A stretch of 64,000 nt of DNA from Salinigranum salinum (GTDB taxonomy: Archaea > Halobacteriota > Halobacteria > Halobacteriales > Haloferacaceae), in NCBI RefSeq assembly GCF_009176545.1, contig NZ_VTOJ01000001.1, positions 1,488,001-1,552,000 on the forward strand, read 5' to 3'. The first letter of the stretch is position 1. Each line of letters begins with the position of its first letter. A program made the position numbers and the translations under genes. Under the pieces are notes generated by a model. The model had not been told where the DNA came from. It made no database searches and was given only the letters and a program-made list of their open reading frames with translations. Below, piece by piece: positions 16,944 to 26,824 of the stretch.

Positions 16944-18278
16944 TCACGGTTCGTCGACGGTCGTGGCCGCCTCGAGCGCACCTGTCACCCGGGACAGTGA
17001 CGCCGGCGTCGCGTCCGCCCGGACCCGCCCCCACGCGTAGCTGGCGACCGTTCGCGCGACGTCGGACGCGTCGACGGCCCCTCTGTCGACCACCCGGCCG
17101 AGTTCGTCGTCGCCCCACCGGACCTCCCGTGCAGCCGCCGCCGCGAACCGGGACGCCAGCGTCGACGGCGTCGCGTTTCGTGCCGTCTCGACCGTCTCGA
17201 GCGCGGCGAGTTTCTCGCGGCGGACCACCTCGACCGACGGCGTCCCGTCGTACGCCCCGCGCTCGACGGCCTCCCGTGCCCGGTCGAGCGCCCGGAGGTC
17301 GCGGTCGGCCTCGCCGGCTGCGAGGACCGCGCTGGCGACGCCCTCCCGCTCGCGGACCTCGTCGAGACGGTTTCGACAGCGCCACTGGACTGCGGAGAAC
17401 GCGTCGTCGAGCAGTGGGCGGGCGACGGACGTCGCGTCGAACCCCGCCTCGCGTCCGCTGGCATCCACCGTGGGACACCGCTCGGTGACGTTCGCCCGGA
17501 GCACGCGGGCGGTCCGGTCGAACGCGCCACCCAGTGCGCGGCCGTCCGCGTCGTCTATTCCACCGACGAATCGGTCGTACAGGTACGTCGCGTCCGCCAC
17601 TGCCGTCCGGGCGAGTTCGATGGTGCCAGCCGCGGAGCCGACACGGAGGACGCGGCTCCCCTCGTCCCCGCGGCGTTCGGCCGCCTGTTCGAGCATGCTC
17701 TCGGCGTAGCCGACCTCCGACTCGATCTCTCGGTGGACGACAACCGCGACCACGGGGTCGTCGCCGACGTAGCGCCACCGGTCGCGGAACGCCGCTAGCT
17801 CCTCGCGGATCGGCTCCCGACGGGCGAGCACCGCCTCGCGCGTCAGGTCGTCCCGGTAGGCGGCGAAGACGGCGCTGACGTCGGCCGCGAACCACCGCGC
17901 CGAGCGGAGGTCGCCCATCCGCTCGTACGGCGTCCGCGCCGTCTCGGCCCGGGCGAGCGCGTCGGCCGCGCGCTCGTAGCGGTCGGCGTACTCCCGCGCG
18001 ACGGCCTCGTTCGGGATGTCGGGATCCTCGGGTGCCGACGACAGCAGCGACCGGGCGCGGTCGCGGTGGCGTTCGAGGTGAGCGGTCGTGATCTCGACAG
18101 GGAGCGTCCGTGGCGTCCTCGGGCTCCCCAGCGCGACGATCCGCTGGAGCGCGTCGGCGTCGTACGAGACGTCGGGAGCCCCGGAGTCACTCCCTCGGAG
18201 CCCCGCCATCCCGAGGAGACCGACACCGAGCCCGGCGGCGAACAGGAACGCCCGGCGCGTCGGGTCGGCGTCGGTCAC
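16944..18278 (-). CDS. Tat-exported helical protein of unknown function
   Basis: The 444-residue product starts on a GTG that overlaps the stop of the upstream gene (GTGA). The N-terminus TRRAFLFAAGLGVGLLG is a twin-arginine signal, with AGLRGS after the hydrophobic core and no lipobox cysteine. The rest is almost entirely alpha-helical with many Arg/Glu/Ala segments and no membrane span, suggesting an extracellular helical bundle. I do not recognise the family. The overlap with the lipoprotein gene upstream indicates a joint surface function. Confidence 0.8.
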   Translation of the reverse strand: MTDADPTRRAFLFAAGLGVGLLGMAGLRGSDSGAPDVSYDADALQRIVALGSPRTPRTLPVEITTAHLERHRDRARSLLSSAPEDPDIPNEAVAREYADRYERAADALARAETARTPYERMGDLRSARWFAADVSAVFAAYRDDLTREAVLARREPIREELAAFRDRWRYVGDDPVVAVVVHREIESEVGYAESMLEQAAERRGDEGSRVLRVGSAAGTIELARTAVADATYLYDRFVGGIDDADGRALGGAFDRTARVLRANVTERCPTVDASGREAGFDATSVARPLLDDAFSAVQWRCRNRLDEVREREGVASAVLAAGEADRDLRALDRAREAVERGAYDGTPSVEVVRREKLAALETVETARNATPSTLASRFAAAAAREVRWGDDELGRVVDRGAVDASDVARTVASYAWGRVRADATPASLSRVTGALEAATTVDEP

Positions 18279-18910
18279 GACGGCCCCTCCCGTCGTTCTC
18301 GCGGCGGTCGTTCGCAGCCGCCGCCTCCGCCGATGGAGTGGCTGGAGATCCCGTCGGTCGCCAGCGGGAAGCGCACCAGCGCGACGACCACGTCCCGGCG
18401 GTCGACCTCGCAGGCGACGTCGGCGGGCCGAAGCGGTGAACAGAACTCCAGGTCGAACGAGTCGGCGTCGGTGGTCACGTAGCTCACCGCCAGCGCACGA
18501 CACTCGGACACCGGGCGTTCGTGAACGTAGACGACGTCGCGCTCGAAGTCGGTCTCGTCGAGGAACCGCCGTGCGTCGTCGACGCCGTCGACGTCCGCCG
18601 TGAACGCGATCCGTTCGGCGTCGGCGGCCGTCGCGAGCAGTTCGCCCACGTACGAGGGTTCACTGGGGGGGTCATTCGACCGTGGCTCGTCGTCGGTCGG
18701 CCGTTCCGCTCCGGAGTCGCCGTACCTGACGAACGACTCGCCCGTGGGGTTCCGCACGGACAGCGCGTCGTAGTCGGCGGTCGGTCGGCCGTCGGGTTCC
18801 GGGCTCGGCGTCGGCGACTGCCTCCCGCCCCGCCCGTTACATCCGGCGACCGTCACGGCGCCCGCCGTCGTGACCGCCCGGAGGAGCTGTCGTCTGGAGA
18901 GAGGGACCAT
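18275..18910 (-). CDS. Tat lipoprotein of unknown function
   Basis: The 211-residue product begins MVPLSRRQLLRAVTTAGA and reaches a lipobox VAGC near residue 24. This is a haloarchaeal Tat lipoprotein signal, so the mature protein should be tethered to the outer face of the membrane. The mature part begins with a Pro/Ser/Asp-rich linker, then a compact domain with RIAFTADVDGVDDARRFLDE and two later cysteines. The C-terminal GGGGGCERPPRE is unusual. It is co-transcribed with the gene at 16944 (overlap GTGA). No family recognised. Confidence 0.8.
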   Translation of the reverse strand: MVPLSRRQLLRAVTTAGAVTVAGCNGRGGRQSPTPSPEPDGRPTADYDALSVRNPTGESFVRYGDSGAERPTDDEPRSNDPPSEPSYVGELLATAADAERIAFTADVDGVDDARRFLDETDFERDVVYVHERPVSECRALAVSYVTTDADSFDLEFCSPLRPADVACEVDRRDVVVALVRFPLATDGISSHSIGGGGGCERPPRERREGPS

Positions 18911-19088
18911 ACCGACGACGACGGCCTCCCGACACATCAACGGTCTGGATTATCAACGGTCTGGGTTTTGTCTCCGTCGGGACGACGGCGACGCGCCGGG
19001 ATGATCGAGACCGCGCAGGGGCCACGGTCGGCTCGACGCTGGCGAGGGGACCGAGCCACCTTTACTCCCGCCCTCCCAACGAACAGGT

Positions 19089-19172
19089 ATGTCCGACAAG
19101 GACCTCCTCGCGATCGTCCTCGGCGGCGTCGCGCTGCTCATGTTCGCGACCGGAATCATCCTGGCGGTCTGA
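19089..19172 (+). CDS. 27-residue single-span membrane microprotein
   Basis: A short frame encodes MSDKDLLAIVLGGVALLMFA followed by TGIILAV and a stop. It is a charged four-residue head and one membrane helix, ideal for a single-pass microprotein. Codon use is strongly GC at third positions like the neighbours. Its reality rests on the clean membrane helix and a good ATG context; there is no visible family. Small single-span proteins of this kind are common and rarely annotated in haloarchaea. Confidence 0.45.
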   Translation: MSDKDLLAIVLGGVALLMFATGIILAV

Positions 19173-19202
19173 TCCCTCGCGGCACCGTATCGATCGTTCC
19201 GT

Positions 19203-19904
19203 TCACGCCACGGAGCGACTGTTCCGTTCCGCCTCGGAGCGACTGTTCCGTTCCGCCTCGACCGCGATTGCCGTCAGCACCCGCCCGAGGATGTAGCCGA
19301 CGAACGGGCAGACGAGCCGCCAGTACCGGCCGAACCGTCGTTCGGCGGTCGCGTCGGTCCCTGCCGTCCGTGCCTCGTACGTGACGAGCGTCCGGCCGCG
19401 CCCGTACGGACGGAACGAGAACCCGGCGGCGATCTTGGCGTACCCCGGCCGGTCGAACGCCCGGAAGTCGTCGGCGTCGAGGTCGACCCACTCGATGTCC
19501 GGCCGCCACACCGTGCCGACGGCCCCGAAGACGAACTCCTCGCCGTCGACCGCGTCGAGACGAACCCACGCCCCGCGGGACGGGAGGTCGCCGAAGCTGA
19601 TCGACTCGGGCTCCGGCTCCGCGGTACCGCGGAACCACGCGCCGACGCGGATCGGGACCGCTCGCAGCGCGCCGAGTGCTCCGACGAGGGGACCGAGGTC
19701 GGTGAGGTCGACCGACAGCATGGCGTCGTACGTCTCCTCGACGGGAGCGTCGACGACGCGGTGCCGTCGGACGACGGCGTGGTAGTCGGGGAGCTGGTGG
19801 TCGAGACGCAGTGCTCGAGCGCTCGCTCTACTGGCGTCCCCTTCCTCGACTGCGTCGTCAGTCGGCTTCCCGCGGATCAGTCGGTCCGAGATGGTCGCGA
19901 ACAC
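19203..19904 (-). CDS. SRPBCC-like (polyketide cyclase-type) hypothetical protein
   Basis: This 233-residue protein carries a helix-grip pattern. VVDAPVEETYDAMLSVDLTD is the START-like first strand and helix, followed by antiparallel strands (WVRLDAVDGEEFVFGAVG, RPGYAKIAAGFSF, LVTYEART) and a C-terminal helix with YWRLVCPFVGYILGRVL. A hydrophobic-ligand or lipid role is plausible but unproven. The last 18 residues contain an eight-residue repeat SEAERNSR produced by a 24-bp tandem duplication at 19211-19258, which lengthens the tail in frame. Confidence 0.65.
   Translation of the reverse strand: MFATISDRLIRGKPTDDAVEEGDASRASARALRLDHQLPDYHAVVRRHRVVDAPVEETYDAMLSVDLTDLGPLVGALGALRAVPIRVGAWFRGTAEPEPESISFGDLPSRGAWVRLDAVDGEEFVFGAVGTVWRPDIEWVDLDADDFRAFDRPGYAKIAAGFSFRPYGRGRTLVTYEARTAGTDATAERRFGRYWRLVCPFVGYILGRVLTAIAVEAERNSRSEAERNSRSVA
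19211..19258. repeat. Two perfect 24-bp tandem copies inside a gene
   Basis: The 24-bp unit beginning CGGAGCGACTGTTCC is present at 19211-19234 and again at 19235-19258 without change. It lies near the 3' end of the SRPBCC-like gene and adds eight residues in frame. The identity suggests a recent slippage event. Confidence 0.9.
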
Positions 19905-20078
19905 GGTCTCTCACCGGACTGAGAGACGTCGGCGGACGAGAAGTAGCCACGAGCCGGTTCTCTCCCAGTGAGAGACCGGGTGCTCCCGCGTCAGCGAGGA
20001 CTCGAGCGCGCCGACGAGCGACTCCGGCGTCGGCCGCACTCCGATCCTCCGTGACAGGTCGTCCGCCCGTCGCGGTCG

Positions 20079-20360
20079 CTACTCGATCTCGAGCGGGCCG
20101 TCGCCGCCCTCGCCTCCGTTCTCGTCCCACTCCAGTTCGAGTTCGATGCTCAGCTCGCCGGCCGCACCCGCCGGTCCCTCCCTCTCGACCTTGACCTCGA
20201 ACTCGACGCTGGCCGGCGGATCCATCGTGACCGACTGGTCTCCGGCGCTGAAGGTGATCTCCCCACCCGCGTCGAGGTTGTCGGCGACCCGCCGGAGGTA
20301 CTGCGCGACTGCTTCTCTGGTCTGGACGCTCTCCGACTCGAACAGTATCTCTTCGGGCAT
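20079..20360 (-). CDS. Amphi-Trp domain protein
   Basis: The 93-residue acidic protein matches the small haloarchaeal family called amphi-Trp. It starts with MPEEILFESESVQTREAVA, has a helix QYLRRVADNLDAGG, then strands ITFSAGDQSVTMDPP and VEFEVKVERE, with the terminal block ELELEWDENG containing the Trp. The function is unknown. The ATG at 20360 gives the family start; eight upstream codons are in frame but not needed. It lies below the cytochrome oxidase gene on the same strand, about 200 bases away. Confidence 0.85.
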   Translation of the reverse strand: MPEEILFESESVQTREAVAQYLRRVADNLDAGGEITFSAGDQSVTMDPPASVEFEVKVEREGPAGAAGELSIELELEWDENGGEGGDGPLEIE

Positions 20361-20557
20361 ACGTACCAAGTAGCGCCCGAACACATAACTCTCTTCGCAC
20401 GTTCACTGCGGCGAGCACGAACCGCTGTCGACCACTACTGCCTTCTCGCACGAACTGAGCGCAGCAGGGTCGTCAGAGGGTGTGACGACGCCATCGGTAC
20501 GGCTCCAGCGCGTCGGAACGATCGAACGATGAAAAGTCGGCGTCGAGCCGGACGGGG

Positions 20558-22444
<1,887 letters not shown>

Positions 22445-22606
22445 GGATGTGGCTGAGGATTCGAGGGTAATGAAAGGTTCGGGATGTGCGCCTCGACCGG
22501 TCACGCGAAGAGAAAAAAACGCCGGACTACACGCCGTCGACCGGCGCTCGTGGACGGACGAAACGTCCCGACCGACTCCGGGGAGGGTCGAGAGAGTCGA
22601 CCCGGG

Positions 22607-22984
22607 TTATCCGTCGGTCTCGTCGTCCCCAGTTTCGGATCCCGTCTCCTCGAGTTCGGGGTGCTGCTCCCCCGAACCCACGTCCTCCTCGTCGTGGAGC
22701 GGTTTCGCGCCGGTGACGGTCGCCTGTCCGGGGAGGTAGACGGTGAAATTCTTCTCCGATCCGGCGATGGCCTTGCCCGAGATGTACGTCAGGATCGCCA
22801 GGAGGACGAACGGTGCGACGAGCAGGCCGAACTGGATCCCGGACGCGAGGGGTTCGACCCCGAACGGGTTGAACAGCAAGAACGCGACGATGAAGAAGAA
22901 GATGATGAACAGGGGGATGATGTTCACCACCAGGTCGAGGAGCGTCTCCCGATCGAATATCTCGGTCTCGGTCTCGTTCGCCAT
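22607..22984 (-). CDS. Small two-span membrane protein beside cytochrome oxidase
   Basis: The 125-residue protein has two membrane helices (about 17-40, VVNIIPLFIIFFFIVAFLLF, and 52-72), then an acidic tail. From memory it matches a haloarchaeal family next to coxA (DUF6684). Position and topology suggest an accessory or assembly subunit of the oxidase, but nothing in the sequence proves that. The ATG at 22984 lies about 27 bases below an AT-rich CCTATTTGATC element, indicating its own leaderless promoter. Confidence 0.75.
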   Translation of the reverse strand: MANETETEIFDRETLLDLVVNIIPLFIIFFFIVAFLLFNPFGVEPLASGIQFGLLVAPFVLLAILTYISGKAIAGSEKNFTVYLPGQATVTGAKPLHDEEDVGSGEQHPELEETGSETGDDETDG

Positions 22985-23102
22985 GGTTGCCGGTGAGAAC
23001 CCCCGATCAAATAGGTTGTCGGTTCGGTCGGGCCGTGCGGACGTCCCGCAGACCGCGACGTCCGGCCCGTGCGCTCGGTCGTCTCGACTCGGCCCGTGAC
23101 GC

Positions 23103-23468
23103 TCAGACCGCGGGCGCGTCGTCGTGGACGAACAGCTCGCCCGCGACCGCTCCGAGCAGGAGGAGCGCGCCCGCGACGACGATGGCGTAGCCGCGGGTGA
23201 CGAGCCGCAGGTCGGTCACGACGAAGCCGACACCAACGACGACGAGTACGACCGCCAGCACGCCGACGGCGCGCCACGGCGACTCGACGTAGCCGGTCTC
23301 CTGTAGCATGCCGGAGACGCTCCCGCTGAAGAGGATGAGTCCTCCGACGGCGAGGGGGAACAGATCGAAGAGGATGCCGAGTTCGGCGATCGGGATACCA
23401 AGCGCGATGAAGATCGGCCACGGGCTGGCCATCCGGTACTGCTCCGAGAGCCCCGGTTGCTCGTCCAT
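23103..23468 (-). CDS. Small four-span membrane protein in the oxidase cluster
   Basis: The 121-residue product begins MDEQPGLSEQYRMASPWPIF and has four hydrophobic segments, the last being IVVAGALLLLGAVAGELFV. I recall the family as DUF7541, found with haloarchaeal coxA. It probably belongs to the oxidase module as an accessory protein; function unknown. All three genes of the cluster point left with gaps of 120-165 bases, and each has an AT-rich element near -27. Confidence 0.72.
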   Translation of the reverse strand: MDEQPGLSEQYRMASPWPIFIALGIPIAELGILFDLFPLAVGGLILFSGSVSGMLQETGYVESPWRAVGVLAVVLVVVGVGFVVTDLRLVTRGYAIVVAGALLLLGAVAGELFVHDDAPAV

Positions 23469-23551
23469 ACCTCACCTGAGGAGTGAACGGTAAGAAGGGC
23501 TTCGGTCCTCGGCAGTGGTTATCTGGTGCACTGGTGGAGTCTCTCCGTGAG

Positions 23552-24110
23552 CTACGAGAGATGCTGGCCATGGGAACGATACGTTCTCACCGTGAAAGGA
23601 CCGGTCCGTGAGAGAGAACGCGTCCTCTCTGGAGCGCGAAATGAGCCGTGTTGAATTCCATCTTGTCGCAGGAATCGATCTGCGAACGGAACGGTTGCGA
23701 TGACGGCGGGAGAGGTCCCAACAAGCATCAACACGTCCCACACCATCAGTACTCGGATCGCAAGAGCAAGCGCGGCACGGAGGAACAATGCGAGACTGGT
23801 GAGTAACAGAGAATCAACTCGAGCGTGTGCTTCTATCACGAGTGCTGGGAGAGCTTCTATTACGTCTGGGTCGTGTTCAGGAACCCTCGTTCCGCTCGAA
23901 TCGACGGCTCTCGGAACACGCCCGTCGAGTTCGATGTTCTGTTCCGTCTGGTAGGTTGAAACGAGTACCTGAAGATAGGTGGCGATAGCCGGTCGCGCAA
24001 GAGCGACGAACTGGAGCGAAGGAACGAGTCCATCTCGTTGTGGAGCGAAGGAAAGAGTCCATCTCGTTGCTCAGCGATCGCACGCTCACCACCTGCGGTA
24101 CATACTCGAC
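23552..24110 (-). pseudogene. Degenerate gene for a membrane protein, frameshifted by a tandem duplication
   Basis: A minus-strand frame from about 24110 down to 23552 reads like a protein when one copy of a 29-bp duplication is ignored. It contains RAIAEQRDGLVPSLQFVALA, then ATYLQVLVSTYQTEQN, a loop ending in PEHDPDVIEALPALVIEAHA, and a hydrophobic stretch SLALFLRAALALAIRVLMVW. The duplication (24012-24040 and 24041-24069, one mismatch) is not a multiple of three and shifts the frame. No good start remains. GC content is lower than in the flanks. The family is not identified, and the reading frame could be partly coincidental. Confidence 0.35.
24012..24069. repeat. 29-bp imperfect tandem duplication
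   Basis: TGGAGCGAAGGAACGAGTCC and the nine following bases (24012-24040) recur at 24041-24069 with a single C-to-A change. The unit length is not divisible by three. It lies in the presumed pseudogene. Confidence 0.9.
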
Positions 24111-24293
24111 TATTGGTGGATATGGACTCTCTCGGGTGTCTCTCTCCCCTTCGTGTGCCGGCTCCGAGATAGCCACGATCGGATACACCAGGCCGCGTTC
24201 AGTTCTCGTCCACAGTTAACTACTACTCGGAGACGCAGTTACGGACTGGACAGAACGAAACCCGAACAATCGCCAGGGCGGTGAAGCCACAGA

Positions 24294-24478
24294 CCTCCCC
24301 AGCCGATTCGCTCACTCACCCCGTTCGCTCGCTCATCCCTCGCGCGGCGCGGCGACACGGAGTCGCCCCGGCCGCGCCACCGCAGGCCGGTCGGCGCGCG
24401 GAAGTGAACGAGCGAAGCGAGTGAACGGCGCGCGAGGGCCGCGGCCGGGCTCCGTGCCGGCCGTACTGGCTGGGGAGG
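24294..24478. mobile_element. 185-bp inverted-repeat element (MITE- or REP-like)
   Basis: The stretch begins with CCTCCCCAGCC (24294-24304) and ends with its exact reverse complement GGCTGGGGAGG (24468-24478). Inside, the left part (GATTCGCTCACTCA... CTCATCCCTCGCGCG) is roughly mirrored by the right part (CGCGCGAGGGC, GAAGTGAACGAGCGAAGCG), so the whole could fold as a long imperfect hairpin. A left-end copy of the same family lies at 26534. I see no coding capacity and no clear target-site duplication. The terminal repeats and the second copy support a dispersed element; how it moves is unknown. Confidence 0.55.
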
Positions 24479-24705
24479 GCGAGGCCTCTCCTCGTGCACC
24501 GGGTGCCGCGCGGTCTCCCGCGGTTTCCCCGGTCGAACGACTACCTGGTCGGATTGTCACCCCTGCCGATGACTCCGTACACGGGGTCCGTACCTCGGAC
24601 GACGGACCCGTCACCGCTGGGACGCTGTCCGCCACCGCGTCGTCCTCTCTCACGCCACGTCGCTAATGAACAGGTTTTTCGACGGCGATGACCCACGCTG
24701 GCGTA

Positions 24706-25818
24706 ATGGGACTGGAAGAGGAGATCGACGAGATCGAAGAGGAGATCTCCAGCACGCCCTACAACAAGTCGACCGAGCAGCACATCGGTCGGCTGAAGGC
24801 GAAACTCGCCGAGAAGAAGGAGAAACTCGAGAACCAGTCCTCTGCCGGTGGTGGCCACGGCTACGCGGTCGAGAAGACCGGCGACGCGACGGTGGCGCTC
24901 GTGGGCTTTCCCTCCGTGGGCAAGTCGACGCTGATCAACGCGCTCACCAACGCCGACAGCGAGGTCGGCGAGTACGAGTTCACCACCCTCAACGTCAACC
25001 CGGGGATGCTGAAGTACAACGGCGCGAACATCCAGATCCTCGACGTGCCGGGGCTGATCGAGGGTGCGGCGGGCGGTCGGGGTGGCGGGAAGGAGGTCCT
25101 GTCGGTCGTTCGGACCGCCGACCTGGTCGTCTTCATGCTCTCGGTGTTCGAGATCGAGAAGTACGACCGCCTGCGCGAGGAGCTGTACAACAACAAGGTC
25201 CGCCTCGACACCTCCCCGCCGAGCCTCTCGATCTCGAAGACCGCGAAGGGCGGCATCCGCGTCACGAAGAGCGACGCGGTCGCGCTCGACGAGGACACGA
25301 TCAAGGGCGTCCTCCGCGAACACGGCTTCGTCAACGCCGACGTCACCGTTCGCGGGGACTGCGACATCGACGAACTCATCGACGGCATCATGGACAACCG
25401 CGTCTACCTCCCGTCGATGGTGACGGTGAACAAGGCCGACCTCATCGACCGCGACTACCTGCCGACCGTGGAGGAGAACCTCCGCGAGGTCGGCATCGAC
25501 CCCGACGACGCGGTGTTCATCAGCGCCGCGGAGGAGAAGGGGCTCGACGCGCTGAAGGCGACGATGTGGAAGTCGCTGGGGCTGGTCCGGGTGTACATGG
25601 ACAAACCCGGCCGCGGCGTCGACTACGAGGAGCCGCTCGTCCTCCGCGAGGGTGAGAATACGGTCGAGGACGCCCTCCACAAACTCGGCGGGAACTTCGA
25701 CGAACGGTTCCGGTTCGCCCGCGTCACCGGCCCGAGCGCCAAGCACGACGAGCAGCAGGTCGGCCGAGGCCACGAACTCGAAGACGAGGACGTGATGCGA
25801 ATCGTCGCGCGGAAGTAA
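24706..25818 (+). CDS. DRG/Rbg-type GTP-binding protein
   Basis: The 370-residue protein is an Obg-superfamily GTPase of the archaeal/eukaryotic DRG branch, linked to ribosomes and translation. It starts with a coiled N-terminal region (GLEEEIDEIEEEI, RLKAKLAEKKEKLE). The G domain has G1 VGFPSVGKST (about residue 70), G3 DVPGLIEGAA, G4 VNKADLID and G5 ISAAEEKG, with a DRG insertion between. It ends with a TGS domain from about 295 (VYMDKPGRGVDYEEPLVL). The ATG at 24706 matches family proteins beginning MGLEEE; another ATG six codons earlier is in frame. Confidence 0.95.
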   Translation: MGLEEEIDEIEEEISSTPYNKSTEQHIGRLKAKLAEKKEKLENQSSAGGGHGYAVEKTGDATVALVGFPSVGKSTLINALTNADSEVGEYEFTTLNVNPGMLKYNGANIQILDVPGLIEGAAGGRGGGKEVLSVVRTADLVVFMLSVFEIEKYDRLREELYNNKVRLDTSPPSLSISKTAKGGIRVTKSDAVALDEDTIKGVLREHGFVNADVTVRGDCDIDELIDGIMDNRVYLPSMVTVNKADLIDRDYLPTVEENLREVGIDPDDAVFISAAEEKGLDALKATMWKSLGLVRVYMDKPGRGVDYEEPLVLREGENTVEDALHKLGGNFDERFRFARVTGPSAKHDEQQVGRGHELEDEDVMRIVARK

Positions 25819-25969
25819 GTCGCTCCGACTACCTCGGTCCTGCCAGTCGCGTCGATCACCTCGGTCGCGTCGATCACCTCAGTCACGTCGATCACCTCGG
25901 TCGAGTCGGGCGCTTCCGCCGACGCACTCGCCTCAGAGCGTTTTTGTTCGACCACACCAACGCTCCCTC

Positions 25970-26428
25970 ATGCCCGACCGGACCGACCGCGCCTCGTTCG
26001 TCGTGCTCCTCGTGCTCCTCGCGGTGCCGTGGTCGGTCCAGACCTTCTCGCGAGGTGGCGGCACGACGTTCGTCTTCGCGTGGGGGCTGTTCAACACCGC
26101 ACCGCCGAACGCGACGTTCGTCTGGGACTTCTTCTTCCTGTACACCCAGGGGCTCCCCGACTACATCTACGCCTGGCCGATCAGCGTCGTCTGCTACGTC
26201 CTCGCGCTCGCGAGCGGCTTCGTCGGACTGGTCTTCGGCCGCGAGGACCCCCGCGTCACGGGTGGGTTGCTGGTCGTCGCGGGCGTCGCCCAGCTGTCGC
26301 TGGCGCGGGGGTTCTCGGTCCAGCCGTACCGGACGGCGTGGCCCCTCGGGACCCTCGCGTTCGTCGTCGTCGCGTGGTGGCTCTACTGGCCCGCCGCGCG
26401 GGAGCGGTTCCGCGCCGTGTGGTCGTGA
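25970..26428 (+). CDS. Membrane protein resembling TIGR04206 (archaeosortase neighbourhood)
   Basis: The 152-residue protein has four membrane segments: LLVLLAVPWSV, a loop with WDFFFLYTQGLPDYIYAWPI, then two hydrophobic helices and a final one before the tail. I recall such proteins as TIGR04206, defined from genes near haloarchaeal archaeosortase genes. Here artA is 1.4 kb downstream, which agrees. A role in processing or export of PGF-CTERM proteins is only suggested by this association. Confidence 0.65.
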   Translation: MPDRTDRASFVVLLVLLAVPWSVQTFSRGGGTTFVFAWGLFNTAPPNATFVWDFFFLYTQGLPDYIYAWPISVVCYVLALASGFVGLVFGREDPRVTGGLLVVAGVAQLSLARGFSVQPYRTAWPLGTLAFVVVAWWLYWPAARERFRAVWS

Positions 26429-26448
26429 GCGCCCGGGGTATCAACGAT

Positions 26449-26486
26449 CGATTGCGAGTGGTTGAACTCGACCGATTGCGAGTGGT
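26449..26486. repeat. 14-bp direct repeat with 24-bp period
   Basis: CGATTGCGAGTGGT occurs at 26449-26462 and 26473-26486, a spacing of exactly 24 bases. It lies just after the TIGR04206-like gene. The same 24-bp period appears in the tandem arrays at 19211 and 26640. Confidence 0.8.
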
Positions 26487-26533
26487 CGGACGAGCGACCG
26501 GCGCGCGACACCCGGTGCGCAGCGAGACCACAC

Positions 26534-26639
26534 CCTCCCCAGCCGATTCGTTCGCGTCTTCGCTATGCTCGGGTCGCTCACTCATCCCTCGCGCGCGAGT
26601 CGCGCGGCCGGACCGCGCGACGTCACGCGCCACCGCACA
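26534..26639. mobile_element. Truncated second copy of the inverted-repeat element
   Basis: CCTCCCCAGCCGATTCG at 26534 is the same left end as the element at 24294. CTCACTCATCCCTCGCGCG and GCGCCACCGCA are also shared. The matching right terminus is absent; the sequence runs directly into the 24-bp tandem array at 26640. It is most likely a partial copy. Confidence 0.5.
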
Positions 26640-26735
26640 GTCGAGGTCGGCACGACACTGCAAGTCGAGGTCGGCACGACACTGCAAGTCGAGGTCGGCA
26701 CGACACTGCAAGTCGAGGTCGGCACGACACTGCAC
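26640..26735. repeat. Four tandem 24-bp repeats
   Basis: The unit GTCGAGGTCGGCACGACACT plus GCAA is repeated four times without spacers (26640-26663, 26664-26687, 26688-26711, 26712-26735); only the last base of the fourth copy differs. The absence of unique spacers rules out a CRISPR array. It abuts the truncated repeat element and lies 90 bases above the VOC gene. Confidence 0.95.
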
Positions 26736-26824
26736 GGTCACCGTTGACGCGCCTGCGCGAACGCCGAGGATCCGACCGATACCACACCCTTTTTCGCGCC
26801 CGCGAACCTGTGTCTCGAACGATT

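Noticed and set aside
26640..26735. Possible CRISPR array
   Set aside because: The four 24-bp units are contiguous, with no spacers, and no cas gene is in the window.
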